This document shows, in pieces, positions 13,174-24,937 of a DNA stretch of 64,000 nucleotides (positions are counted from its first letter, which is position 1; every line of letters starts with the position of its first letter). Below the pieces are notes generated by a model. That model was not told the DNA's origin. It did not search any database and worked only from the letters and a program-made list of their open reading frames with translations. Both the position numbers and the translations under genes were made by a program. This DNA comes from Calcarisporiella thermophila CBS 279.70. Its lineage: Eukaryota; Calcarisporiellomycota. The stretch lies in contig NW_027192194.1 of assembly GCF_041956535.1 (NCBI RefSeq), positions 1,271,531 to 1,335,530 of the forward strand, given 5' to 3'.

Positions 13174-16100
13174 TTAGTTTAAAGCACTACTCCTACTCGC
13201 ACTCTTGGATACATACCCGGTGGCCAGGATTCCCCCCGCTCCCTTCCAGTCCATCTCCTTTCCCACGACCACTAAGAAACACAGGAAAAGTGGGCCAGTC
13301 AGCCTAAATCCAATGACCGGTATGGGAAAAGAGGGGCCATTCAGCAGCTTACCAAATTCTGGCAGCATCATGCTCGTTCTGCGTGGGAACATGCGCGCAG
13401 CCCGCTGCACCCCGGCTACGTCCGTGCCCACGATTCTGAGGGCAAGCCGCTCGCTCCCTAGGGGCTCCAGGTAGAGGGCTCCAAGGCCTGGGCCGGAGTA
13501 CTCTCGTTCGCCGACGTGAAGGACCCCCTCGGTCATGGACAAAGGGGGCTCGAACGCCTGCTCACCGCGCCTCTCCGCCACCCCAACATAGATGATGTTG
13601 CCTTTCGCCTCGGGTCGCTGGGATTTCTCGCTCTGCACCACGATCTCGCTGTCAATACCCCCATACAGGTATAGATCGTGGGCTATAGTCTGTGCCATGC
13701 GAAGATAGTCGGGGTCTTCTGCCGTAATGATGAGGACGGGGCCGGCCGATTCGAGAATGCGGACAATGGGCCCATACGTACCGGGGTGTCTTTCTTGGGA
13801 GCGCCAGCTCTCATCGGCAGTGTGCTACGTCCAGAGGAGAGTATTCGGTGAGACCAAATCGTCAATGGATAAACAGATCAAATATATCGGCCAAACTCTA
13901 CCCTCCATTTCCCCTCCTCTCTCACCAACCATCCCCCCTGCAGCACATTGCCACTTAGTTCCGTCCCATCCACCACGATCCCTTGTATCGGCCCTCTTCG
14001 CCCCTCCTCGGTAGGCTCGAAGGCCAAGCGCCGGACATTGGTTGTGTTGATGGCCATGCGGCCCCCGGTGGCTTCCACCTCCACCTTCCCCAAACGAAAA
14101 GGTATTTCGAGCTGCTCAACACGCACCCCCCCCTTGCTTCCCGTGTACGCTGGATTGAGGACCGAAAGGGTGAAGCGTGAGGGGAAACTTGGCATGCCTT
14201 GCGCGACCTGCCGATCAATATAGGCCTGCATAAAGTCGTCATCCATAACGGTATCGAACCAATGGCTCTGGTCAGGAACCTCGGACATTCTACAAGAGTT
14301 TGGGTTTTTTGTGCAGGGTTAAGGCTATGGGTAGGGAGGGGGGAGTTCTAGCGATATTTACCTCACTGGCGCGCTTATATTATGTGAGTGCTCAATGGCC
14401 AGTCGGACCAATTTGCGCGAATTCCAAGGAGGCACGTTATCGTCGATGGCGCCAGCCCTCGCGAGGATCGGTAATCCCACCAAATTCGACGTGTGCCGGT
14501 CCGCATCGTCCTGCGCAACCGCGCTCTGCAGAATGCCCAAGAGCATGGGATCGACGTGAGAGATACCGGCCCAGAGGTAAAAGGGCACGTAGTCTCGCAC
14601 CGTGAAACCCGCCGCCGGATTGGCTTAGAGAGTAAAGCGTCAGACAGGGTATCAGTGGATGCGAAGAGTAGGAACATTACCGGCTAAAACCAGATCGGGA
14701 TAATGCGTGATAAATCGCCATGCGCCTTGTCCCCCATTGCTATGCCCTGTGATAAAGAGCTTGTTTCCGTCTCCAACACTCTTCCACTGCTCCTTGAGCT
14801 GGGGCGGAATCCCTGGCATGTTCTTGATAAAATGGGCCAGAGCTCTGAGGACGTTGACTCGGCTCGCTCCGCCCCAGTCGAAGCCCCAGGGGGTGCGACC
14901 GGTAGGCTGCAAAACCCACATGTTCTTCTGCTGGCGATAGGCGCTTGTCCAGAAGGGCATGGACGCTTCAACCCCGGCCCCATGAAGGGCGACGAGGATT
15001 GGGCTTGTGGAGACGCTGGGTTGAAGTGGGGGTCGTGCCATACAGTATTGGACGGTTCCATCCGAGTCAAGAAAAGTGAACTGGTAAGGCTCGCCCCAAG
15101 TACGCTTGGCTAGCATCACAGGGTGGGTTAGCACTTGGTAGGTGTGGGTTGGCGTGCGGAGATTGAAGGAGAGTTGGAGCGTAATATTTCCTTGGACAGC
15201 CAATCCTGAATCTGGAGGAGTGAACTTGACGGGGATGAAGCGCTGTTGCGAGGGCGCAATACGCAAGGCTTGGTCATTCTCACGGAGCAGCTCCACTCTC
15301 AGGGGGGTCGAGTCGCCTACCACCTTGACCCCCGTCACTTCTTCCCACTCACTCTCTAGATTGAGCAGCGGAAAGCGGCCCAGCTCGCCCGAGAGCACCG
15401 CGTTTTCTACCACCTCCGGCAAAATTGCGCCGTCGGGGGGAACCAGCGCTCTCACTTCAGAGGGGAGCCCGGTGAGGGTACACCCAAAGGTGACATTATT
15501 CATTCCATTCATCCCAAAAATCCTGATCTCGTTGACGACCCGCACACGGATGGTGTGCTGACCAGGGGAAAGATGCAGGACGTGAGCAGCTGATTTGTAA
15601 GCATACCAGTCGCCGCTATACCGCTTGGAATCGACATAGAATTCACCGACATTGAAGCAGCGCGCGACCACCTTGGCCACGTTTTGGGGAACCGTGAACG
15701 TGCTACGCGCCCAGGATTGGAATTGCGACGATGCCCAGCCGAAGGGGATGCGGTTGAAATCCCACCTATTCAGATAGCGTTAGTTTGGTTGTTTTTGCTT
15801 ACTCTCTCCCCAGGAGTAGTGTGTTGAAAATGGGGCCCAGCAAGAGGTACTACGCACCGCACGTTATCATATTTTACCGGTCCAACGGTTTCCCGGTCCG
15901 ACATCGTGTTCACCTTCATCCAAGTGGTGAAGCCTCCATCCACCAATTCTGAAGGGTACATATCGCTCGGGTTATACGACAATGAGTCAATCCCCCCGAA
16001 TGCCTCTAGAGGGTCGGCGCCAAAATCCTGCTCGCGCATCCCAGTCGGAAATGGGCCCAGCACCTAGCCATTAGGAGATATCGTGTTTTAGGCTTATTAT

Positions 16101-16334
16101 ACAAAGAGCATGAGAAGGTTCATAGTCTTGCTGAATTACCTCCCATTCTGAGGGTAAGAGATTGACGCCGGTCATTGCTTCCTCTCTTTGAGGCTGTGGT
16201 TGTATCCCTGTTATGCATAAAGGGTCAATAAAGAGTCAACGCAATGGACAGACACGCGTACCATCACTTGGGAACGCCAAAAAACTAAGCAATAGCACGA
16301 AAAAGATCATAATTAATACAGTGTTAGATAGCAT
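13174..16334 (-). CDS. Large secreted alpha/beta-hydrolase (esterase or peptidase-like)
   Basis: Eight exons (16334-16262, 16207-16140, 16063-15858, 15765-14681, 14623-14362, 14289-13926, 13824-13353, 13271-13174) join to 875 residues. Exon 1 encodes a signal peptide. The N-terminal half is a beta-rich region. The alpha/beta-hydrolase follows, with nucleophile loop GHSNGGQGAW, a likely acid in AIDDNVPPW and a likely base in QSHWFD. The last 130 residues form a further domain ending WKGAGGILATGYV. I know this layout from large fungal and bacterial secreted proteins annotated as prolyl-oligopeptidase-like or PHB-depolymerase-like; the substrate is not established. The intron before exon 5 uses an AAG acceptor (14626-14624), the only one that keeps the conserved DLVLA...FTVRDYVP segment in frame. 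Confidence 0.85.
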
Positions 16335-16590
16335 GAGGATGGCCACGACTCCCAACCTTTTAAATAGTGGGCCACAAATGACCGCTTCAGGGAACAGAGG
16401 GAAAAAAAAATTACTGATTATTTTGCCACTCCCCCAAATTCCTCGGCATCTTAAATTCCTTCCCCCTTACTGGCGAGCGAAAAGAAAACGCCGTCACATT
16501 GTGACACGTCGACGAGGTTGCATCGCAATAAGGTTATAGCCAGTTGGGCATGGGAATGAGAGCACTTTATTTACACTATGCAAATACACA

Positions 16591-17998
16591 CTAGAGTTTC
16601 TCCCCGAGCAGCTGCTCCCGCTTATGCCACCGCACAATCTCCTCGTACACAGTCCATGCGATCGACGAGTTTAGGGTTTTGCGTAATAGCCGCATCGACA
16701 AGCCGTCAAAGAAGCCGATGAATCCTTCCTCCCGGTACACCTTGGCGGCCGACTTCCACGTGTTCGTGTACACCTGGGGCCTTAGTTGCATGCGTGTCTT
16801 CAGCATGTCAAAGGGATGGGTGATCAGGGTTGCGGAAATTCCCGCGATGACTCCTAGTTGGTTCGGAAAAGCAGTCAATAAGTGCCCGCCTCGTAATGAA
16901 GGGGGGAACAGAGTAACACTCTACCTGACGACATGTGCACCGCAGCAGGAGCGACATCGATCGAGCGCGTTGAAGCGTATGCTATGGGAGGAGGAGGAGG
17001 AGGAGGAGGGGAGAGAGTGAGAAGAAGTTCGAGCTTCAACACAACATGCTTCTAGCTCTTACAACTAAGGTGCCGTTTCATCGCCTCGTAGAACAGCACA
17101 TAGATTCCCGCAAAGGGTGCATCGCGCATAGCGGTTGCCCCGTATCCCGCAAACAGTCCTATAAAGACGCATGTAACTAGGAGGATACAGCTTGTTCAAA
17201 AGAACGCTCCATTTACCCTTGATACCCTCCTGTCTAACTATGGACGTCAGCGCATCGTATATGTTTCTATAATTGTAAAAGTTGCTCTATTCCGGTGCAA
17301 AATGAAAATGCAAAAGTTAAATTGCTTGGTCACTTCGTGCCCATGCTGAAAAACGTATCTACCTCATATCGTACTTTCACGATCGTGATCGGCATCAGCA
17401 AGAATCCCACCAGGGCTCGTGCTGTGGCACCCGCCACAAGATTTTCTCGATTAGATAGTGTGCCCGAGGGACGATGCTGCAGAAAGAATTGCCGAATTTC
17501 ATTTAGCGTAAAGAAGTACAGGGAAGATCCAGGCACATTTCTAATGAAAACGCGAAATGAAGTAGCAGGAGAATGAGCGGGTAATATTGGAGGAGTGATT
17601 TTTCTTTTCCGCAGCGCTTACCTGACTATCGTTGGAATGGTTCCTCTCCAGAGTCCGAGGGCACTTTCATTCTTAATAATGGATTGTACGGTTGTATACA
17701 GTGTACTATTATCAAGAGGGGGAGGGAGGGAGAAAAAAAAGGGGAAGGGAGAGAAGGAGAAATTATTCCATGCCCCTTACGAATCGATACGAGCAAAAAT
17801 ATCACACCTGTTATAAGGTGTAATTCCCTTTGTCCCATTGGCGGCCGCTTCGCGAAGAAATGCTAGGTGCTGTTGCCGCTGTTGCTGAAGGCGAGTTTTC
17901 AAAAGGTCGAGCGGCTGTAGTATGACGCAGGCGGCTAGGCCAGAGGTAGCACCAGCAAAGAGATGCACCGCGGGATCCACCTTCTTTTTTTCCGTCAT
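16591..17998 (-). CDS. HEM25: Mitochondrial glycine carrier (SLC25A38/Hem25)
   Basis: Seven exons (17998-17808, 17705-17622, 17540-17363, 17286-17217, 17158-17063, 16981-16925, 16853-16591) give 312 residues. It is a mitochondrial carrier with three repeats. The signatures are [13 protein letters not shown] in repeat 1, a degenerate P(I)T(I)VKVRYE in repeat 2, and [11 protein letters not shown] in repeat 3, each followed by the matrix-helix [20 protein letters not shown] type motifs. QPLDLLKTR with [18 protein letters not shown] is characteristic of SLC25A38/Hem25, which imports glycine into mitochondria for haem synthesis. It sits in the inner membrane. It is divergent from the Tra2-like gene, sharing a 233-base promoter with a TA repeat near 18058-18070. 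Confidence 0.9.
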
Positions 17999-18231
17999 GA
18001 GGGCTTTTGAATTTAGGCTTGAATGGGTTGAGAAGTCGGAAATAGCACCGAGTTTGTATATATATATAGAGCTTGGTGATCCCGTCATGATTGTCAGATT
18101 GACTCGAATTCCGACGAGGCGCAGAAGGGGGGGGGAGGATTCTGACAAGAATTCGGAAAATTTTTGGTCCTTATTTACTCAACTGGACTACATCCGATAG
18201 ATCGAGGAAGCACCGCCTAGAGCTAGACACG

Positions 18232-19510
18232 ATGAGCGACTCAGAACGTAAGCAATAAAAAGATTAACCACCACCTCCAGTCCATTCTGCCCTATATCGC
18301 ACCTGCCCTTGGAATTTCGTTTTTTGATTGATATGGACCTCCATCTCAACGCTTTCCATCTGTTCCTATAGAGCAAAATGGCTACAATGAGGACAGCCGC
18401 TCCCCCACACCACGCGGGCCCTCCCCAGTTCAACACAGCCAACGCCGAAGCGCATCTCCAGATGAAAAAGATCACCATGCGCGAGAGAGAAGCCCCGAGA
18501 GAACTAGGGATGGCTGGGAAGGATCGCTATCGCCTGAACGCGAAAGAGAGCGATCACCTATGAGAGGACGCGACCACGACAGGAGGGACTACGAGAGGTA
18601 ATTCTTAGAGGATCGACGGAAGTGGCGGTCCCTAATTGATCGATCCACCGTGTTCTGTATTTATATTTATTCATATATGCTTTCTTGTTCTAAAGAGGAA
18701 GATCCGCCGAGAATCCCGGCAATAATCTCCACGTGTCAAATATCTCATCTCGGGTTGAAAAACATGAGTTGGAAGAGATGTTCTCAGAAGCTGGCAAGGT
18801 AATGGCGCATTTTGTAATTCGTCCCCCTCCCTTGCCCCGATTGGGTGCTGAATTTTATTTGCATTAGGTTGAAAAAGTAGAGATTGTGACCGACCCCCAC
18901 ACTCGGGAAAAACGTGGATTCGCATTCGTGCGCATGGAGACCATGGAGGAGGCCGAAAAGGCGATCGAGCTGCTAAGCGGGGCGCAGTTACATGGGCGCA
19001 CCATCACAGTGTCGAAGGTACTTTGGAATTTTTTTTTATGAGGATCTTTTTGAATGGGCTACTTAAATTGGCTTCGATGTAGGCCCGACGATCGAGAGCG
19101 CGAACCCCGACACCAGGTCGCTACAATGGCCCAACTTTCAGTAGGCGAATCCTTTAGTATGGATGGTTTATCAGGTTTTTATATATATTTTTGCATTTTA
19201 TTTTTTTTTAGCTGCTCGTAACCCTAGGGACCGCTTCACCCATGCCTACATCCCCCGGGGATCTCGCTATGATGACTACCATTACCGCCGCCCTCCCCGC
19301 GACGATCGTTATCGCGGCGGTGACTCCTATGGGGGCTATTATGGTGGCCGAGAACGAGACTATGGACGCGAGCGAGGTTGGCCGGATCGAGATTATGGGC
19401 GAGAGCGAGACTACGGGCGGGAGCGCGACTATGGTCGCGGCTACGACGAGAGATACAGGCGGGACTATATGGGACGGGGTTACGATGATAGGTACCGCCG
19501 CGATTATTAG
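18232..19510 (+). CDS. Transformer-2-like SR protein (RRM)
   Basis: Six exons (18232-18247, 18372-18597, 18696-18798, 18868-19017, 19083-19140, 19212-19510) join to 283 residues. There is an N-terminal Ser/Arg/Pro-rich region (SRSPTPRGPSP, RERSPERTRDG, PERERERSPMRGRD). One RRM at about residues 85-165 has RNP2 NLHVSNIS and RNP1 KRGFAFVRM. The C-terminal region is Arg/Tyr/Asp/Gly-rich, with repeats of the DYGRERDYGRE kind. This is the RS-RRM-R/G layout of transformer-2 splicing regulators. It should act in the nucleus on pre-mRNA splicing, which is of interest given the tiny exons and AAG acceptors in this window. The intron before exon 3 ends in AAG (18693-18695). The first coding exon is only 16 nt. 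Confidence 0.88.
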
Positions 19511-20046
19511 TGGGTCAAAGGCGAGACACGATTTCGCTTCCACTTAAAAAGAGCCAAAGCAACCATGAGCTGTGTATGGATTTCAAGGTCCCCTCCCCCT
19601 CCCTAGGTGCAGTCTCTTTAATCTCTCTTTTATTCATGCATGCTAGTTCAGATATTAATAAATAATAAAAGGATTGTTTTGTATTTACGTAATTTGCTAG
19701 GGGGGAGTGTGATTAAACTGAGGTGGAAAGTAGATATGTATAAAATAACAATAGCCATTGTAAAGAGGATGGATAAATAGTAGGAACAAGAAACAATTAA
19801 TACTACATACACATGATTAGAGTGACCAAGAGAGAAGAGGAGGAGGAGGGAGGGGGGGGGGGGAGGAAGAGGAGGGCTTAGATTAGAGATTTTAAGATGT
19901 CCACAAACCACGGGCGCTCCTCGCTCGCGACCGGAACGACCACGTGGCTGAGGAGGGCGGGGTTCTGCTGCAGGTGCTGCAACGAATCCGTACGCTGTCG
20001 ACCGATGTGGAAGTGATTCTGCTCAAGGTCGGGGCCATACCCGTGG
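19511..20046 (-). other. Intergenic, including probable lost C-terminus of the MHYT gene
   Basis: Positions 19878-20080 read on the minus strand stay open in a frame shifted from the MHYT gene. They encode a protein-like tail (HHHGSHGYGPDLEQNHF, ending SEERPWFVDILKSLI). A shift at the eight-G run 20077-20084 would connect them. Left of that is a run of about 12 G (19852-19863) and the Tra2 3' flank. Confidence 0.5.
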
Positions 20047-22549
20047 CTACCATGGTGGTGGAAGTACGCGTTGGCCGGGGGGGGAAGGGGGCGCGAAGGC
20101 ATTGTTTTTGGCGCCATGCTCATCGTCTCCTGCGGCGTCTGCCTTCTCCAGCCGGGTCTGCAGCTGCTTGGGCAACTCCTTTTGGCTTAAGCGAATGGGC
20201 GCGAAGAGGTTCGACACCGGGCTGGTTTTGGGGGGAGTGTTGACGAGGGCGTGGAAGGTTTGGAAGAGGGAGAAGGGGACCACACACACGTTGTCCGATA
20301 TAGCACGCGAGTTGAGGGCATGGTGAAGCGGTATAATGGCCTTGAAGAGGAGGGAGTAGGAGCGGTTGGCCAGCGGGATGATTTCGGGGTGGAGCGTCGC
20401 CTCGGCGGACACGACGGTGTCGCCGAATTGCTTCCCTAGCTTTTCGACGCTGAGGGCCGCGCTGTAGGCAAAGAGGCTGCGAAGCCGGTGGAGGCTGGGG
20501 TCGGAGTTGGGCGCCGGGCCGCCGGCCAGATGGCGCACCTCGCGCAGCGCACTGATCACCTCGGGGAGGGCCAGCCCCTGCAGGGACTGGGCCATCTGGC
20601 GCAGCTCGGCCACCGAGTCGAACTCCTGCGATTTTTCCTCAGGGCTGAAGTCCGGGGGCAGAATCTCCACGGTCGGCACTCTGGCTCTCGAGTCAGCATC
20701 GGCGAGGACGTGCAGGCCGCCCGCCAGGGTGGGCCAGACGATGAAGGCACTCGCGAACACACTGCCGGGCAGGTAGTCGGGCCGCTTCAGTCCGTACGTG
20801 ACGAACCGGTTCATGTCCTGGAACGACTTTTGCAGGACCGAGCCGGGCACCTGGAGGAGAGGGCTGACGTTGCGGGCCATGATGTCGGCGGGGCCGAAGC
20901 GGAAGCCGCGCGACGTAAAGTGGTCGGGGCCGTAGCGGTCGCTCGATTGGATTCGGCGGAGCAGGAAGAGCATTTGGCCCTTGCCCTCGGGGAGCATGAC
21001 GTTGTGCAGCGTGGCCAGAGCCTTCTCCGAGTCCACCTCCGGCTCCAGCGTCTGTTTGCCGTCCTTGGCCGGGACATTCCCACGCATGTAGCCGGTGGTG
21101 AGCATCTGGTCGTAGAGGACGCCGGCGTTGCCGAGGGGGACACCGAGCTCATCGGCAAGGCGCTCCGCCGTCACGTGGAACTTCTTGAGGAAGCTTACGT
21201 CGCGTTCGCGAGCCCCCTCCTTCTCCAGCTTGGCGAGGTCGCTGCGGAAGGCGCCCCAGCTCCAGGAGGTTTTGAAGAGGAACTGGAAGAGTGGGTGGGC
21301 GGGGGTGAGCTCGGCGTCGGAGCCCTGCTGGTAGAACTCGTTGTCGATGGTGCGGACGGGGATCATGCCGTCGTTGTACACGAGGATGCGGCCGTGCTCG
21401 TCGAAGTACGCGCAAGCAAGCACGATCTTCTTGACCCGAGACTTGAGCTTGCGCGCACGATGGTTGGCCACCAGCGCCAGCGTCAGCAGGATCAGGCAAC
21501 CCGAGGTGGCGATGCCGGCGATGAAACCGACCACGGAGTTGGGGGGGAGCACGGGGCCGACGTCCAGGTTCCTGTTCTCCCCGTTCGTCCAGTAGTGGGT
21601 GGCGCTCATGCCGCAGTAGTGCATGCCGCACACGGCGACGCCCATGATCAGGGCGCAGCCGAAGCGTTTGATCCACAGATCCTTCCACCGCGACTTGAGG
21701 TAGAAGAAAATGACGAGGGCGGCGCTGAGGGCCGTGACTCCGATGAAGAACGAGGCCACCACAGCGCCGACGTCATAGTAGATGCGGTAATGGGCGATGG
21801 CAAATTGGCCGACGTAGTGCTGCACATGAAGAAGAGAACGTTAGGTTTGTCGTAACATAGTCTTGGCAGTCATGCAGATATCAACTTACCATACTGGGAA
21901 TTCCGAGCTATTGAGTGCAGGGGGAGGGGGGAGGATGGATTCAAAGGCAAATGAAGAGTTGAGTTAGCATACACAGATTTGTTAGAACGGAATGGAAACC
22001 CCTCACGGTTACATACCCCGGCCAGGATACCGACAAGGCCAATACGCATCAGCGAGGCGTCCTCGACGCTACCCACGAAGTAGAATGCTATGCCGACGCA
22101 GAAGACGGCGACGAAGAACGATAGAAGCGTGTAGCCGGGGGTGTAGATGAGCTGGAGAGTGGTCGCGGGGTTTTCGCCGAGCACTAGAGCGTTATTTCCG
22201 ATGAAGTGCTAGATTGGATTGGGAAAGTAACAGAGCGCAGAGCGTAGGCAAGTAAGAAACAGCTATGGATAAGCGCCTCTCCTCTCTACACAGACAAAGA
22301 ACCATGCGGTCAGCTTACCATCGACCAGATCCCGCAGCCGCCCAGCGACAGGGCGGCTCCGAAGAGCAGGAGCCAGTTCTGCCATCCCTTCCGGGCGCTA
22401 CGGCGGTGGAGCAGCTCGAGGGTGGTGAAGGAGCCGATGACGGAGACGATGTAGGAGAGCACGATGATGGCGGGCTGGAAGCGCTGCGAGACTTCATGCC
22501 ACTCCTCGTCGGGAGATGTGGCGGCGGCGAGTTGCGAGAGATCGACCAT
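20047..22549 (-). CDS. MHYT-domain membrane sensor protein
   Basis: Four exons (22549-22319, 22208-22017, 21907-21890, 21819-20047) give 737 residues as read; exon 3 is 18 nt. The N-terminal 270 residues form a membrane domain with MHYT signatures: GIWSMHFIGNNAL (across the exon 1/2 junction), GLGIPSMHYVGQ (across the exon 2/3/4 junctions) and GMHYCGMSATHYW. MHYT repeats of three helices each are thought to bind copper and to sense oxygen, CO or NO in bacterial regulators. A cytosolic part follows, with a PAS-like stretch (ILVYNDGMIPVRTI) and about 400 residues that I cannot assign. No kinase or GGDEF domain is attached. The stop at 20047 comes just after an eight-G run. A better C-terminus continues in another frame, so the 3' end is probably mis-sequenced or mutated. 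Confidence 0.88.
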
Positions 22550-23224
22550 CCTGGTCTTTCGCACAGAAGATGAAAGCAAGGATAATGAGGGAGGGGAATA
22601 GAGGGGAGGTTTCCGGAGAGTCGGAAAGAAAAGAAAGGAGAGGAGAGGCAAGAGGATCGAGAAATTTATTCTAACCGCAATTTATTGCTAAATGAACCGA
22701 TCGAAATACCAGAATCAATATTATTAAGTCAAAATGAGCCTGTGGTACGCACTCTGAAACCATGTGTCTGGTTGATAAAGACCAAAAACCTGAGCAATGG
22801 GGCCGGCGCAGGGCCGTGGCCAGAAATAGCAACCGTAGGAACCTTTTTTGAGGCCCAGAAACCAGCCCGAGCGTTCGCCAGTGATCTTCCACGGCTTGCT
22901 TGGACCAGACCCAGAAAGTGGCCGCCCTCTGACCAACCACCTGGGCGAGTGGTGACGCTGCCGGCCCAATTTGTGCATGGAGGTTTGGTAAGCGGTGGGT
23001 GGGGCCGGCCCAGCTTTCCCTGCACGGTGGTCACGCTTACCGAGCAAGGAGCCTCGGCCCCCATTGGTTCCGGCACGGAGCATGGCCTCGGCCAGCGCTG
23101 GCCATAATAGGGAGGCCAATGTTTCAATTTAATGCCGTTGGGCTGCCGAATGATTCGATTTCCTCTCCCCGTACCTATTCGCCGATTTCTAGCCCCTCGT
23201 GCCGAATACAGCCCCCCTCCCGGA
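22550..23224. promoter_or_regulatory. Divergent promoter rich in GGCC tetramers
   Basis: Lies between the MHYT gene (minus) and the dehydrogenase (plus). From 22797 to 23105 there are about ten GGCC tetramers, some in tandem palindromes (GGCCGGCCCAGC near 23012, GGCCAGCGCTGGCC near 23090). Open frames here look like artefacts of GC content. Confidence 0.45.
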
Positions 23225-24606
23225 ATGCGAATCTTGGTCCTTGGTTCGAGATGTTTACGAGAGGAGTACAAAATCCTTGAAGACAACCACGAAGTCACGG
23301 TACCTCTCCCTGCTAAGGATCCTCTGGGGGGCCTGCTAGCCACCCAGCCCTCGTGATGATGCTCTAACCCTCCCCCCTCTGCCCTAGTATGTGGACGTCC
23401 GGCAGCTCGACATGGCTCGGGACCGGCTCTTGCACGTCATCCGGGAGACCCAAGCGGACGTACTCCTGCGGACCTATGTTCCGGCATGGAACATGTCTTG
23501 GAGGGTGAGGCTTGATGCTGGAACATGTTAACAAATACTAATCACACGTGCCACCTTTCGACTAACGGTTTAGTTTGACGAGGAATTCATCGCGAGCCTG
23601 CCCCCATCCGTCAGGCTCATCGCTCTCTCCACCGCCGGCGCGGAGTCCACGCATCTGAGAGCGTGCAGGGAGCGCGGCATTCTGGTCAGTCATTCGGGCG
23701 GGGCCAACAGTGCTGGTATGAGCCCGACATTCCCACGCGACAGGGTGTCCGTGGTGCGTACTCACTGGTCTTTGTGCGTGTATTGACATAGCAACGGCCG
23801 ACACGACTCTCTACCTGCTGCTCTCCTCAGTCCTGAGGATGCCCCGAGCACACCACCAGCTGTCACAAGGTGACCTGACGCTTTTCGTAAGCACCGCCTC
23901 CACCGGTGTTTAACCCCACACCACATTCCTAATATAGGCAGGTGGAGTCAAGCCTATGAAACTCCTCGAGGCTTGAGCGAGCTCACTCTTGGCATCGTCG
24001 GTATGGGCCATATTGGCAAAGTAAGCACGCTGCTTCCAGCACTCGATGTCTGGAGCCTTCCCCTCCTCTTTCCTGCTCGTTTCTCACCCTCTCCCCTCTC
24101 TCAACTAGCAAGTGGCTTATCGTGCAAAAGCCTTCGGCCTCCGCCTCCATTACTACTCCCCCACCCCCTTGTCTGCCGAGGAGGAGCAGTCGCTTGCCCT
24201 CACCTTCGCCCCGCTCGACACGCTGCTGCGCACCTCCGACGTCATCACCCTGCACGTTCCCCTCACCCGCGCCACCTACCACCTGATCGATGCGGCCGCC
24301 CTGGCGAAAATGAAGCGCGGCGCCGTGCTCATCAACACCAGTCGAGGCAAGATTGTGGACGAGGAGGCCCTGGTGGCTGCGCTGGAGAGCGAGCACCTGG
24401 GAGCCGTCGGATTGGACGTGTACGAGCACGAGCCCCACGTGCATCCCGGTTTGCTGGGGCGACAGAATGCCACGCTCCTGCCGCACATTGCCAGCTTCAC
24501 CTCGGGCGCCTTCCGCAGCATGGAGAGAAGCGCGATTGAGAACGTCCGGGCCTTTGCGGAGACGGGCAAACCCCTCCATCCTATCAAGTACCAGGAGCAG
24601 CCGTAG
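23225..24606 (+). CDS. D-isomer-specific 2-hydroxyacid dehydrogenase
   Basis: Six exons (23225-23299, 23388-23504, 23574-23715, 23792-23869, 23938-24020, 24109-24606) join to 330 residues. The NAD(P)-binding fold has the signature TLGIVGMGHIGKQVAYRAKAF. The catalytic residues are seen: Arg in INTSRGKIVDE, Glu in DVYEHEPHV, His in LLPHIASFT. The N-terminal substrate domain is normal in length. It reduces a 2-oxoacid such as glyoxylate, hydroxypyruvate or phenylpyruvate, or runs the reverse reaction; which one cannot be told from sequence. No targeting peptide is visible, so it is probably cytosolic. Confidence 0.92.
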
Positions 24607-24937
24607 CGTCGCACGGGAAGGGCGACCTTGTCTTAATTCTTTTTAATACTTTTTCGTACTATATAGATGTTAGACTCTAATTTAGATCCAACCTAATATT
24701 TTCTATTTATTTCATGGTTTAATATACATAATGCCTAACCTCCCCCACCCCCCCCATTTGGCTGAAGCTGAGCTCAACTTGGAGGAGAGACGGGATGGTC
24801 GGCGACACAAGGCGAGGAAAAGCGAATCTCAAGCAAAGACGAAAAAAAAAACGATAAATAATGGAAATAGGCACACGCAGGATAATGCACAAACGAAAAA
24901 TAGAAAATCGAAAAAAAAACACCGCTCCATCCCAGAA
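24607..24937. other. Intergenic, convergent 3' ends
   Basis: AT-rich to A-rich spacer between the dehydrogenase and the RabGAP. Nothing coding seen. Confidence 0.5.

Noticed and set aside
16983-17010. GAG/GGA trinucleotide repeats.
   Set aside because: Simple purine repeat in an intron of HEM25 (a pyrimidine tract on the coding strand). No CRISPR-like spacing occurs anywhere in the window.
20488-21855. A 455-residue open frame on the plus strand.
   Set aside because: It is exactly antisense to the MHYT coding exon, with GC-driven composition (Gly/Ala/Arg/Val/Glu) and no domain. A shadow frame.
22724-23343. Overlapping frames of 90-200 residues on both strands between the MHYT and dehydrogenase genes.
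   Set aside because: GC-rich, no domains, no codon bias, and they cover the shared promoter and first exon of the dehydrogenase.
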